Origin: Sinomonas atrocyanea | GTDB lineage: Bacteria; Actinomycetota; Actinomycetes; Actinomycetales; Micrococcaceae | Assembly (NCBI RefSeq): GCF_030812675.1 | Contig: NZ_JAUSTE010000001.1 | Location: 434,001 to 498,000, forward strand | Length of the DNA: 64,000 nucleotides | Reading direction: 5' to 3' | The notes under the pieces: generated by a model | Told to the model about the DNA's origin: nothing | The model's input: only the letters and a program-made list of their open reading frames with translations | The model's database searches: none | Translations under genes and position numbers: made by a program | In this document: positions 46,001 to 55,822 of the stretch, piece after piece | How the letters are laid out: every line of letters starts with the position of its first letter | Numbering within the stretch: the stretch's first letter is position 1

Positions 46001-46495
46001 TCAGGGATCGGCGAAGAGGAGCGCGGAGTTGACGAGCTCGGCGATGATGTCGGGATCGTTCGCGCGGCGCAGGGAGTCGCGGAAGCCCTCCTTGGACAGC
46101 GAACGGGCCATCGTGGCGAGGACCTCGAGGTGCTCGGAGAAGGAGGCCGCCGGCGTCGCGATCAGCAGGACCACGTACGCGGGGCCGTCCATCGCGCCGA
46201 AGTCGAGGGCGTGCCCGTACTTGGTGATGCCCACCGCGATCGAGGGCTGGCGGACGTGCTCGCTGCGCGCGTGCGGCAGCCCGATGCCGCCGGGCAGGCC
46301 GGTGGCGAGCTGGTGCTCGCGGGCGGCGACGTCGGCGAGGAAGCCCTCGAGGTCGTCGATCCTGCCCTCGGCCGCGAGGCGGCGGGCGAGCTGGCGGGTG
46401 GCGTCAGCCCGGCTGTCGGCGACCATCTCCAGGATCACCAGGCCCGGGGTGGTCAGCTGGGCGTCGTAGCGGTCGAACGAACCGGGCAGGGGCAT
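46001..46495 (-). CDS. PTS EIIA type-2 domain protein
   Basis: A 164-residue phosphocarrier protein of the fructose/mannitol/PtsN EIIA group. The phosphorylatable His lies in GIGLPHARSEHV (about residue 92), with the preceding FLADVAAREHQLATGLPGG block. Start ATG at 46495, 5 bases after the glpD stop, so it is the second gene of an operon with glpD. No EIIB or EIIC gene is nearby, so it may serve a remote sugar permease or a regulatory role, as PtsN does. Confidence 0.88.
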   Translation of the reverse strand: MPLPGSFDRYDAQLTTPGLVILEMVADSRADATRQLARRLAAEGRIDDLEGFLADVAAREHQLATGLPGGIGLPHARSEHVRQPSIAVGITKYGHALDFGAMDGPAYVVLLIATPAASFSEHLEVLATMARSLSKEGFRDSLRRANDPDIIAELVNSALLFADP

Positions 46496-46500
46496 GCGCG

Positions 46501-48219
46501 CTACTTTACCGGGACGATGTCCTCGGCACCCATCCTCGCGGCCTCCGCGGACTCGTCGTCCGGCTGCTGCTGGCTCAGCCGCTCGGCCTCGACGCGGGCG
46601 AGGTAGTGCGCCACCTCGTTGTCCCGCTGGGTCTGGCTCCAGCCGAGGATCGGGGCCATGAGGTCCGCGACGACGGGCGCCGCGGACACGCCGCGGTCCC
46701 ACGCCTCGATGGAGATGCGGGTACGGCGCGTCAGGACGTCCTCGACGTGCCGGGCCCCCTCGTGGGTCGTCGCGTACACGGCCTCCGCACGGAGGTAGTC
46801 GTCGGCGCCGGGCATGGGCTCGGCGAGCTCGGGATGCTCCTTGACGAGGGCGAGGACCTCCTCGGTGAGCGAGCCGAAGCGGCGCAGCAGGTGCTCGACC
46901 CGGGCCACGTGGACGCCGGACCTGTCGGCGAGGCGGTGGCGCCGGTTCCAGACCGCCCGGTACCCCTCCGCCCCCAGGAGCGGGACCCGGTCGGTGCACG
47001 AGGGGGCGATGCGCTCGTCCATCGCGCGGGTCGCCTCGTCCACGGCGTCCTTGGCCATGACCCGGTAGGTCGTGTACTTCCCGCCCGCCACGACCACGAG
47101 CCCGGGCACTGGATGGGCGACGACGTGTTCCCGGCTGAGCTTGGTCGTGGACTCGCTCTCCCCCGCCAGCAGCGGCCGGAGCCCCGCGTAGACGCCCTCG
47201 ACGTCCTCCCGCGTGAGGGGGCGCTTCAGGACCCGGTTCACGTGCTCGAGGATGTAGTCGATGTCGCTGCTGGACGCGGCGGGGTGGGCCTTCTCCAGCT
47301 TCCAGTCCGTGTCCGTGGTGCCGATGATCCAGTGCCGGCCCCAGGGGATGACGAAGAGGACCGACTTCTCGGTGCGCAGGATGAGCCCGACCGTGGACTG
47401 GAACCGGTCCCGGGGCACCACGAGGTGGACCCCCTTGGACGCGCGCACCTTGAGCTGGCCCCTGTCGGTGACCATGCCCTGGGTCTCGTCGGTCCATACC
47501 CCGGTGGCGTTGATGACCTGCTTGGCGCGGGCCTCGAACTCGGTGCCGGTCTCCTGGTCCCTCATGCGCGCCCCGACGACCCGCTCGCCCTCCCGCACGA
47601 AGTCCACCACGGCCACGCGGTTGGCCGCGTGCGCCCCGTACTGCGCTGCGGTCCGCACGAGGCCGGCCACCATGCGGGCATCGTCGACCTGCGCGTCGTA
47701 GTAGCGGACGGAGCCGACCATGGCGTCCTCGCGCAGGCTCGGGGCGGCCCGGAGCGTGCCGCGCCGGAACAGGTGCTTGTGGATGGGCAGCCCGGTGCCG
47801 TGCCGTGTGAGCCCCAGCGTGTCGTAGAGGATCATGCCCGCGCCCACGTATGGCCGCTCCCAGAAGCGCCGGGTGAGCGGGTAGAGGAACGGAACGGGAT
47901 GCACGAGGTGGGGCGCGATCCGCTGGAGCAGGAGGCCCCGCTCCTGCAGGGCCTCCTGGACGAGGCGGAAGTCCAGCATCTCGAGGTACCGCAGGCCGCC
48001 GTGGATGAGCTTCGACGAACGGGAGGAGGTCCCGGAGGCCCAGTCCCGGGTCTCGACGATCCCGACCTCGAGCCCGCGGGTCGCCGCGTCGAGCGCCGAG
48101 CCCGCGCCGACCACTCCGCCGCCGACCACGAGGATGTCGAGCTCGCGCCCCGGCTGGGCCGAGTCCTTGAGCCGGGAGAGGGAGGCCTCCCGGTATTCCG
48201 GGCTGAGCTGTGCGGTCAT
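46501..48219 (-). CDS. glpD: Glycerol-3-phosphate dehydrogenase (respiratory, FAD)
   Basis: A 572-residue membrane-associated flavoenzyme feeding electrons from glycerol 3-phosphate to quinone. The FAD motif is VVGGGVVGAGSALDAATRG (residues 31-49), followed by SSRSSKLIHGGLRYLE, then RASKGVHLVVPRDRF and YAGLRPLLAG. The C-terminal domain (residues 420-572) is the DAO_C fold. Start ATG at 48219 with AAGGGG 8 nt upstream. Two stem-loops precede it in the leader. It forms an operon with the PTS EIIA gene. Confidence 0.96.
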   Translation of the reverse strand: MTAQLSPEYREASLSRLKDSAQPGRELDILVVGGGVVGAGSALDAATRGLEVGIVETRDWASGTSSRSSKLIHGGLRYLEMLDFRLVQEALQERGLLLQRIAPHLVHPVPFLYPLTRRFWERPYVGAGMILYDTLGLTRHGTGLPIHKHLFRRGTLRAAPSLREDAMVGSVRYYDAQVDDARMVAGLVRTAAQYGAHAANRVAVVDFVREGERVVGARMRDQETGTEFEARAKQVINATGVWTDETQGMVTDRGQLKVRASKGVHLVVPRDRFQSTVGLILRTEKSVLFVIPWGRHWIIGTTDTDWKLEKAHPAASSSDIDYILEHVNRVLKRPLTREDVEGVYAGLRPLLAGESESTTKLSREHVVAHPVPGLVVVAGGKYTTYRVMAKDAVDEATRAMDERIAPSCTDRVPLLGAEGYRAVWNRRHRLADRSGVHVARVEHLLRRFGSLTEEVLALVKEHPELAEPMPGADDYLRAEAVYATTHEGARHVEDVLTRRTRISIEAWDRGVSAAPVVADLMAPILGWSQTQRDNEVAHYLARVEAERLSQQQPDDESAEAARMGAEDIVPVK

Positions 48220-48241
48220 CTTCGTGCCCCTTTGCCTCGGC

Positions 48242-48289
48242 GAGGCCGTCCTGCCGCCAGGACGCCTCTGCGGAACCTGCCTGGTTCCG
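48242..48289 (-). terminator. Two small stem-loops between guaB3 and glpD
   Basis: CGGAACC/GGTTCCG (48271-48277 and 48283-48289, 5-nt loop) and a larger stem around CGTCCTG/CAGGACG (48247-48253 and 48258-48264, flanked by GAGG/CCTC). They lie between the guaB3 stop and the glpD start, so they may end guaB3 transcription or form a glpD leader structure. No T-run. Confidence 0.45.
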
Positions 48290-48356
48290 AGTCTAGGGCC
48301 GCCCGCCACGGATCGTCAGGGGCCGAGCGGGCCCCTCACGGGACAGAGGACGCACC

Positions 48357-49487
48357 TCAGCGCTGGGGTGCCACCACCACGTCGACGCGCTGGAACTCCT
48401 TCAGGTCCGAGTAGCCGGAGGTGGCCATCGAGCGGCGCAGCATGCCGACGAGGTTGCTCGTGCCGTCAGCGTGGTGGCCCGGGCCGAAGAGGACCTCCGC
48501 CATGGGCCCGACCGTGCCGACGTTGACGCGCTCGCCGCGCGGTGTCTCGGGGTGGTGGGCCTCGGCGCCCCAGTGCCAGCCGCGCCCGGGCGCCTCCTCG
48601 GCGCGGGCCAGGGCGGAGCCGAGCATGACGGCGTCCGCGCCCATGGCGATGGCCTTGACGATGTCGCCCGAGGTGCCCATGCCGCCGTCGGCGATCACGT
48701 GCACGTAGCGGCCGCCGGACTCGTCCATGTAGTCGCGGCGCGCGGCCGCGACATCGCTGATCGCGGAGGCGAGCGGGGAGTGGATGCCCAGCGCGCGGCG
48801 GGTGGTCGTCGTCGCCCCTCCCCCGAAGCCCACGAGGACGCCGGCCGCGCCGGTGCGCATGAGGTGCAGCGCGGGCGTGTAGCCGGCGGCGCCGCCGACG
48901 ATCACGGGCACGTCGAGCTCGTAGATGAACTTCTTGAGGTTGAGCGGCTCCTGGTTCTTGGAGACGTGCTCGGCGGAGACCGTGGTGCCGCGGATCACGA
49001 AGAGGTCGACGCCGGCGGCGAGGACCGTCTTGTAGTGCTCGAGCGTGCCCGACGGCGTCAGCGACCCGGCGACCGTCACACCGGAGTCGCGGATCTGCGC
49101 GAGCCGGGCCGTGATCAGCTCGGGCTGGACGGGCACGGCGTAGAGCTCCTGCAGCCGGCGGGTGACGGCGGGGCTGGAGGGCTCCCCCTCGAGGCCGGCG
49201 ATCTCCGCCAGAACCGGCTGGGGGTCCTCGTACCGGGTCCAGAGGCCCTCGAGGTCCAGGACGCCGAGGCCGCCGAGCCGGCCGAGGGTGATGGCCGAGG
49301 ACGGCGACATCACCGAGTCCATCGGGGCGGCGATGACTGGCATCTCGAACTGGTAGGCGTCGATCTGCCACGAGACCGAGACGTCCTCGGGGTCACGGGT
49401 CCGGCGGTTCGCCACGATGGCGATGTCGTCGAGGGAGTAGGCGCGGCGCCCGCGCTTGCCACGGCCGATTTCGATCTCGTAAGTCAC
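48357..49487 (-). CDS. guaB3: GuaB3 family IMP dehydrogenase-related protein
   Basis: A 376-residue TIM-barrel protein of the IMPDH/GMP reductase superfamily without CBS domains. It opens EIEIGRGKRGRRAYSLDDIA and contains MPVIAAPMDSVMSP, the phosphate-binding VIADGGMGTSGDIVKAIAMGA and MLRRSMATSGYSDLKEFQ near the end. The loop that carries the catalytic cysteine in IMPDH reads GFGGGATTTTRRALG here, with Thr and no Cys. Its role is uncertain; other GuaB3 proteins have lacked IMPDH activity in assays or acted as GMP reductase. GTG start with TAGGCT 7 nt upstream. Confidence 0.9.
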   Translation of the reverse strand: MTYEIEIGRGKRGRRAYSLDDIAIVANRRTRDPEDVSVSWQIDAYQFEMPVIAAPMDSVMSPSSAITLGRLGGLGVLDLEGLWTRYEDPQPVLAEIAGLEGEPSSPAVTRRLQELYAVPVQPELITARLAQIRDSGVTVAGSLTPSGTLEHYKTVLAAGVDLFVIRGTTVSAEHVSKNQEPLNLKKFIYELDVPVIVGGAAGYTPALHLMRTGAAGVLVGFGGGATTTTRRALGIHSPLASAISDVAAARRDYMDESGGRYVHVIADGGMGTSGDIVKAIAMGADAVMLGSALARAEEAPGRGWHWGAEAHHPETPRGERVNVGTVGPMAEVLFGPGHHADGTSNLVGMLRRSMATSGYSDLKEFQRVDVVVAPQR

Positions 49488-49530
49488 GGCTCCAAGCCTA
49501 CTGGACCGCGGCGGACCGTCCCCCGGCCCC

Positions 49531-50157
49531 CTACAGCGGGCCGAACGGCCAGCGCGGATCGGCCCACTCGGCCGCCATCTGCTCCAGGGTGGTCCGCAGG
49601 TCCGCCCGGCGCGCCAGGAGCGCCCGGAACTCCTCGCGGGCGTGCTCGTTCCGGTACGCGGGGATGAACAGGACGGCGGCGAGCACCGCGAGCGGGACGA
49701 TGACCGCCGCGGCAAGCCCCGTCACGGATCCGGGGGTGGGCTCGAGGCCGGGCTGCCGCAGGACGGCCACGAGCACGAGCACCGCGATCAGCACCCCGGC
49801 GCCTCCCCACAGGGCCCAGGCTGCCGCCATGGTCTGCGGAGCCCGGGTCACGGCGGGCAGCTTGGTGCGCAGCGCGTGCCGTGCCCAGCGCGCGCGGAGC
49901 CCGCCGGCCAGCACGGCGAGGGCCAGGCCGGCGACGAGGACGCCGGCGCCGCCCGCGGTGGCGCCCGCGGCGAGGAGCACGGCGCCGCCGAGGACGCCCG
50001 CCGCTGCCAGGACCCACAGGACGCCGAGGGTGCCCTGCCGCTGGCCGTGGTTCGCGGCCATGATGCGCAGCGCCGTCGGCGACTCGGGGTTCGCGGACCC
50101 GAGCTGCGGGTCGAGCCAGTAGTCGAGCGGCTGGCGGCCGCGGTCCACGGAGCTCAC
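49531..50157 (-). CDS. Membrane protein, last gene of the WXG100-type operon
   Basis: A 208-residue protein with four membrane segments in two pairs (about residues 38-75 and 105-150), a soluble N-terminus (LDYWLDPQLGSANPESPTAL) and a C-terminal soluble helix region ending WADPRWPFGPL. It starts at a GTG inside a 4-nt overlap with the stop of the preceding gene, so it is co-translated with it. No family is recognised. By position it could be a membrane partner, immunity or secretion accessory protein of the upstream WXG100-type protein; this is inference. Confidence 0.7.
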   Translation of the reverse strand: MSSVDRGRQPLDYWLDPQLGSANPESPTALRIMAANHGQRQGTLGVLWVLAAAGVLGGAVLLAAGATAGGAGVLVAGLALAVLAGGLRARWARHALRTKLPAVTRAPQTMAAAWALWGGAGVLIAVLVLVAVLRQPGLEPTPGSVTGLAAAVIVPLAVLAAVLFIPAYRNEHAREEFRALLARRADLRTTLEQMAAEWADPRWPFGPL

Positions 50158-50819
50158 GCGCCGAGGGCCGCGGCGAACTCGTCGAAGCACCCGGGGGCTG
50201 CGACCGTGCGGGCGGGCGGCCGCTCCTGGCGGCCGACGGCGAGCTCGAACGTGCCGTCCTCGGCGGCCTTGAGGTGCGCGGCCCGCGGCTCGGCACCGGC
50301 CACGTGGCGGGTGACCGAGACGGCGGCGGGAAGCCCGTCCGGGGCGGTCTGGAGGTAGTCCCCGGCGACGGCCAGCGCGCCGCGGAGCAGGCCTCCGCCC
50401 GGCTCCGCCGGGTAGAACCGCTGGGTGCCGCGCCGGTCCAGATTGACCATGAGCGCCCCGCCGGGGGCGCCGACCCCGAACACCACGCTCTCGGCGGCGG
50501 GGGTCACGAGCGCGATCTCGAGCCATTCGTCGGCCGCCAGCAGGATGGCGCCGATGGTCGCGACGGGCTCCTTGAGGACGAGGTCCTCGCCGTCCACCTC
50601 GGCCAGCCCGCGCACCACGAGCGTCGTGGTGCCGGCCTGGGTGAGGAGCGCGTTGTCCGCGAAGGCCTCGAGGCGGAAGATCCGCCGTGACATGGCCGTG
50701 CCGGGCCCGTTCCCGAAGGAGAGGAGCGCGAGGATCTCGTGGTCGGTCAGCAGCACCGAGGCGTCCTGCCCCGCGGTGCCGGACGCGGGCGCCCGGCCCG
50801 CGGTCGTCGTCTCGTTCAT
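50154..50819 (-). CDS. EspG-like or ESX-associated protein (tentative)
   Basis: A 221-residue soluble protein. The start MNETTTAGRAP at 50819 has AGGGGA 7 nt upstream. The body shows the alternation of an N-terminal helix with beta-strand pairs (LTDHEILALLSFGNGPG, then VVRGLAEVDGEDLVLKEP, then EIALVTPAAESVVFGVG) that recalls the EspG chaperone family of type VII secretion, but no single motif proves it. The gene lies 61 bp downstream of the WXG100-type gene and overlaps the membrane protein by 4 nt. The alternative is an unrelated small soluble protein. Confidence 0.5.
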   Translation of the reverse strand: MNETTTAGRAPASGTAGQDASVLLTDHEILALLSFGNGPGTAMSRRIFRLEAFADNALLTQAGTTTLVVRGLAEVDGEDLVLKEPVATIGAILLAADEWLEIALVTPAAESVVFGVGAPGGALMVNLDRRGTQRFYPAEPGGGLLRGALAVAGDYLQTAPDGLPAAVSVTRHVAGAEPRAAHLKAAEDGTFELAVGRQERPPARTVAAPGCFDEFAAALGA

Positions 50820-50880
50820 GATGCGTCCCCTTGCCTTGTCCATGCTCCCCACCGCAGCCTATCCGCCCCGCCGGCGGCGG

Positions 50881-51825
50881 CTATCCGCCGAGCCATCCCC
50901 AGACCTTCTTCGCCCCGTCCGCAACGGCGTCCACGGCCTTGGAGCCGGCGTCCACGACGCCCTCCACGGCGTCCTTCCCGGCGTTGTAGACCGCCTTGCC
51001 GGCGTCCGTGAACATCGCGGAGGTGCTCGAGTAGCCCAGATAGCTCGCGAGCAGCCCCGACCCGGCCCAGACGAGCCCCGCCGCGGCGAACGCCGGCGCC
51101 GCGGGGCCGCCCACGAGGGCGCCGGTCGAGAGGACCGCAGTGATCCCGCCGTCGACCGCCTCGTAGGTGTTGTGGTCCGTGATGCCCTCGTAGAACTGGG
51201 CGCCGCCGCCGATGATGCCGAGCACGCTCGCGCCCTGGCCCGCGAGGCGGACGCCGTTCACCGCCTGCATGCCCTTGATGTAGCCGACCTCGGCGAGCTG
51301 GCCGCCCTTGGAGGTGACGAGGCCGGCGTCGGCCATCCTCGACACGAGCAGGTCGCCGGCGAACCCGGCGCCCGAGACGGCCGTGGAGACCGCCCCGTAC
51401 GGCGGCCAGGCCTGCGCAGCGGCGGCGTCGGCGATCGCCCCGTCGGCCCAGGTGCGGCCGTCGGGGCCGGTACCCGGCCCCGTACCGGAGCCGCCGGGCC
51501 CTCCCGGGCCCCCGGGCATGCCGGGCCCGGTGCCCCGGGCGTGCATCGACCCGGTGCCGGCCTCGCTCGCGGACTCCTGCGCGGCGGCGTTCTCCCGCAG
51601 CGTCCGCGCTGCCTCCTCGAGAAGCCGGCCCACGGCGGTGAGCTGCGGCCTGGTGGCGCGGTTCCACGCGGTCCGGAATTCGTCGGCGTCGCTGCCCTTC
51701 CAGGCCTCCGTCCGGGACAGCCCCTGCACCGCGTTCCCGATCCCGGCCAGCTGCTGGCCGGCCCTGCTGAAGCGCTGTGCCAGCGTGCGCAGCTGCTCGG
51801 GGTTCGCCCCCTGTGTGATCGCCAC
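50881..51825 (-). CDS. WXG100-type N-terminal domain protein with long C-terminal domain
   Basis: A 314-residue protein. Residues 5-90 form a helical hairpin of WXG100 type: GANPEQLRTLAQRFSRAGQQ as helix 1, the turn EAWKGSDADEF with W42-x-G44, then a second helix ending ENAAAQESASE. A Gly/Pro-rich linker (residues 105-135) follows, then a C-terminal region of about 170 residues rich in Ala and Gly with several hydrophobic stretches. Such single proteins are candidate type VII secretion effectors or polymorphic toxins. GTG start at 51825 with GGAGGGGG 8 nt upstream. No ESX ATPase (EccC) gene is in the window. Confidence 0.72.
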   Translation of the reverse strand: MAITQGANPEQLRTLAQRFSRAGQQLAGIGNAVQGLSRTEAWKGSDADEFRTAWNRATRPQLTAVGRLLEEAARTLRENAAAQESASEAGTGSMHARGTGPGMPGGPGGPGGSGTGPGTGPDGRTWADGAIADAAAAQAWPPYGAVSTAVSGAGFAGDLLVSRMADAGLVTSKGGQLAEVGYIKGMQAVNGVRLAGQGASVLGIIGGGAQFYEGITDHNTYEAVDGGITAVLSTGALVGGPAAPAFAAAGLVWAGSGLLASYLGYSSTSAMFTDAGKAVYNAGKDAVEGVVDAGSKAVDAVADGAKKVWGWLGG

Positions 51826-51940
51826 CTGCGTTCCCCCTCCCGCCGGCGGCCGTGCGGCCCCCGCCCGCCCCACACTAGCGCCGCCCGGGCCGGCCCTCGA
51901 TGGGGACAACTCCCCCGCGCGTCCCGCGGCGCCGCGACGC

Positions 51941-51981
51941 ACGACGGCGGCCCTCCCGCGGCTGGGGAGGGCCGCCGTCGT
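51941..51981 (-). terminator. Terminator after guaB
   Basis: A perfect 17-bp stem (51941-51957 with 51965-51981) beginning ACGACGGCGGCCC, with a 7-nt loop. It lies between the guaB stop and the start of the WXG100-type gene. The outer part of the stem is the same as in the groEL1 terminator at 57983-58030. Confidence 0.8.
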
Positions 51982-52008
51982 CTGCGGTCGGCTCGGGCGC
52001 CCTGCGGG

Positions 52009-53697
<1,689 letters not shown>

Positions 53698-55764
53698 CTA
53701 GGTCCACCCCGTCGCGCGGGAGATGCGCTGCTCCAGGATGGAGGACATTGAGGCGGAGTACGTCGCGCTGACGTGGTTGTCGTCCAGATACACGTACACG
53801 TTCCCGATGACCCCCTCGCACTGGCCCTGCGGGCACAGCATGTCGGTCATGTCGATCGGGTGGAGGGTCTTGGGGTACGTCTTCGCGAGCGGGGCGAGCG
53901 GATCCTCGGCCGCGAGGGCCTGGGAGACCGGCACCCGGCAGGACTCAGGGTCGGAGCCGGTCACGCAGTCGGCCATGTTGAACGTGAAGCGCGGGTTGTC
54001 GCGCAGCGCGATGACGTCGACGTCCTCGGACTCGAACGTCTTCACGAGGTCCTCGAGGCCCGGCGTGGTGGTCTCCTTCGGGCTCGAGGGCGCCGCGGCC
54101 GTCCCGACGAGGACCACGGCGTCCGGCTTGTGGTCCGCGATCTGCTGGAGGACCGCGCCGTTGAACTGGTCGCACTCGTCCGCGCCGTCCCCGCGCGGCG
54201 GCTGGAACTGGCAGCCGCCCTTGAGGAGCTGGTAGAGGCGCCAGTTGCGCTGCTGGGCGATGGGCGCGAGGGCACCGAGCCACTGCTGGGCGTGCGAGTT
54301 CCCCACCACGAGCACGGTCTTGGACGCCCCGGACGCGCCGATCTGGGTGCAGCCGTGGTCCCGGAGCGTGTCGGAGAGGCCGAGGTCGTCGTCGCACGGA
54401 TCGGGCAGGCCCGCCCAGTCCGAGGGGAGCTGGTCCGCCGCCGGCAGGAGCTCGGCCTTCGGATCGGGGTGGCCGTTGTAGCCGGGCACCAGCACGGCGG
54501 CGCCGGGGTTGTCCCGGGAGGCGTTGGCGAGGGCGCGGTGGTTCGCCGCGTCGAGGGAGATCTGCACGCTGCCCACGAGCACGGCGACCGCGGCGCCGCA
54601 CGCCGCGAGCGAGAGCAGCCCCCGGCGGCGGTTCTTCTCCGGCCAGGCCCAGGCGCGCCACGGGCGGTCGATGAAGCGGGTGGTGAGGTAGGCCAGGACG
54701 AGCGAGCCGGCAATCGCCACGCTGCCCGAGAGCCAGCCCATGCGCTCCTTGCCGGTGACGGCGAGGGCGATGACGAGGACCGGCCAGTGCCACAGGTAGA
54801 GGCTGTAGGAGATATCGCCGAGCTTGCGCAGCGGTGGTGTGTCCAGGAGCCGGTGGACGCCGGCGCGGCCGCCGGAATCGGCGGCGAGGATCACGGCGGA
54901 GGCCGAGAGGGTGGGCCACAGGGCCGCGGCGCCGGGGAACATGCCGTCGACCCGCAGGATGAGCCCGCAGGTGACGATCCCGGCGAGGCCCACCCAGCCG
55001 GCGATGGCGGCCACGCGGGCCGGCAGGTCGACCCGCTGGGCGACGAGCGCCACGAGGGCGCCCAGGGCGAACTCCCACAGGCGGGCGAACGTGTCGAAGT
55101 ACGCCTCCGACTGGGACACGGCGGTGAAGTAGACCGAGTAGGCCAGCGAGAGGACGAAGACGGCCCCGAACACCTTCAGGAGCACGCCCCAGTAGTCCAG
55201 GGAGCGGGCCCGGCACAGGGCCGAGACCGCCACGAAGATCACCGGGAAGACGATGAAGACCTGGCCCTGGATCGAGAGCGACCAGAAGTGCTGGAACGGG
55301 CTCGCGAGGGCATGGTCGCCGGCGTAGTAGTCCACCGCGTCCCGCTGCAGGACGAAGTTCTCCACGTAGCCCAGGGACGCCCAGGCCTGCTCGAGCACGG
55401 GCCCGAGCCGCGTGGGCGGCAGGAACGCGATCACGGCCACCACTGTGCCGATGATGGTCACCACGGCGGGAGGCAGCAGCCGGCGGAACGTGTGGATCCA
55501 GCGCTTGACGAGCCCCACCCGGACGCCGCGGCGGTGCCGGTCGAGGAACTGGCCGGTCATGAGGAAGGCGGAGACGAGCAGGAACACGTCCACTCCCCCG
55601 GAGACGCGCCCGAGCCAGACGTGGTAGGCGACGACGAGGCCGAGCGCGACGGCCCTCAGGCCCTGGATCTCCGGCCGGAACCCGCGCCTCGCCGACCGCG
55701 CGGTCCCCGGGGACCGCTCTGGCTGACGGACCGGGTCCAGGGTCTCAGGGCGCGCGGGCGTCAC
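53698..55764 (-). CDS. Acyltransferase family 3 / SGNH hydrolase fusion (first of two)
   Basis: A 688-residue membrane protein. The N-terminal half (residues 30-390) is the OafA-like acyltransferase: FRPEIQGLRAVALGLVVAYH carries the conserved R-x10-H motif, and FQHFWSLSIQGQ the WSL block. A C-terminal external SGNH domain follows, with GNSHAQQW (block I, Asn in the position where GDSH is usual) and the DNHVSATYS catalytic Asp/His region. It would O-acetylate cell-surface glycans. A GTG at 55764 is chosen because GAGGAGG stands 8 nt upstream; a GTG at 55797 is the alternative. Confidence 0.9.
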   Translation of the reverse strand: MTPARPETLDPVRQPERSPGTARSARRGFRPEIQGLRAVALGLVVAYHVWLGRVSGGVDVFLLVSAFLMTGQFLDRHRRGVRVGLVKRWIHTFRRLLPPAVVTIIGTVVAVIAFLPPTRLGPVLEQAWASLGYVENFVLQRDAVDYYAGDHALASPFQHFWSLSIQGQVFIVFPVIFVAVSALCRARSLDYWGVLLKVFGAVFVLSLAYSVYFTAVSQSEAYFDTFARLWEFALGALVALVAQRVDLPARVAAIAGWVGLAGIVTCGLILRVDGMFPGAAALWPTLSASAVILAADSGGRAGVHRLLDTPPLRKLGDISYSLYLWHWPVLVIALAVTGKERMGWLSGSVAIAGSLVLAYLTTRFIDRPWRAWAWPEKNRRRGLLSLAACGAAVAVLVGSVQISLDAANHRALANASRDNPGAAVLVPGYNGHPDPKAELLPAADQLPSDWAGLPDPCDDDLGLSDTLRDHGCTQIGASGASKTVLVVGNSHAQQWLGALAPIAQQRNWRLYQLLKGGCQFQPPRGDGADECDQFNGAVLQQIADHKPDAVVLVGTAAAPSSPKETTTPGLEDLVKTFESEDVDVIALRDNPRFTFNMADCVTGSDPESCRVPVSQALAAEDPLAPLAKTYPKTLHPIDMTDMLCPQGQCEGVIGNVYVYLDDNHVSATYSASMSSILEQRISRATGWT

Positions 55765-55822
55765 GTCGAGGGCCTCCTCAGGGCTGGGCGGAAGCACCCA
55801 GTCTAGACGAGGCCCTCACTTA

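Noticed and set aside
46001-47497. A 498-codon frame including the EIIA protein
   Set aside because: The first 330 codons are the glpD coding region in another frame. The EIIA homology begins at 46495.
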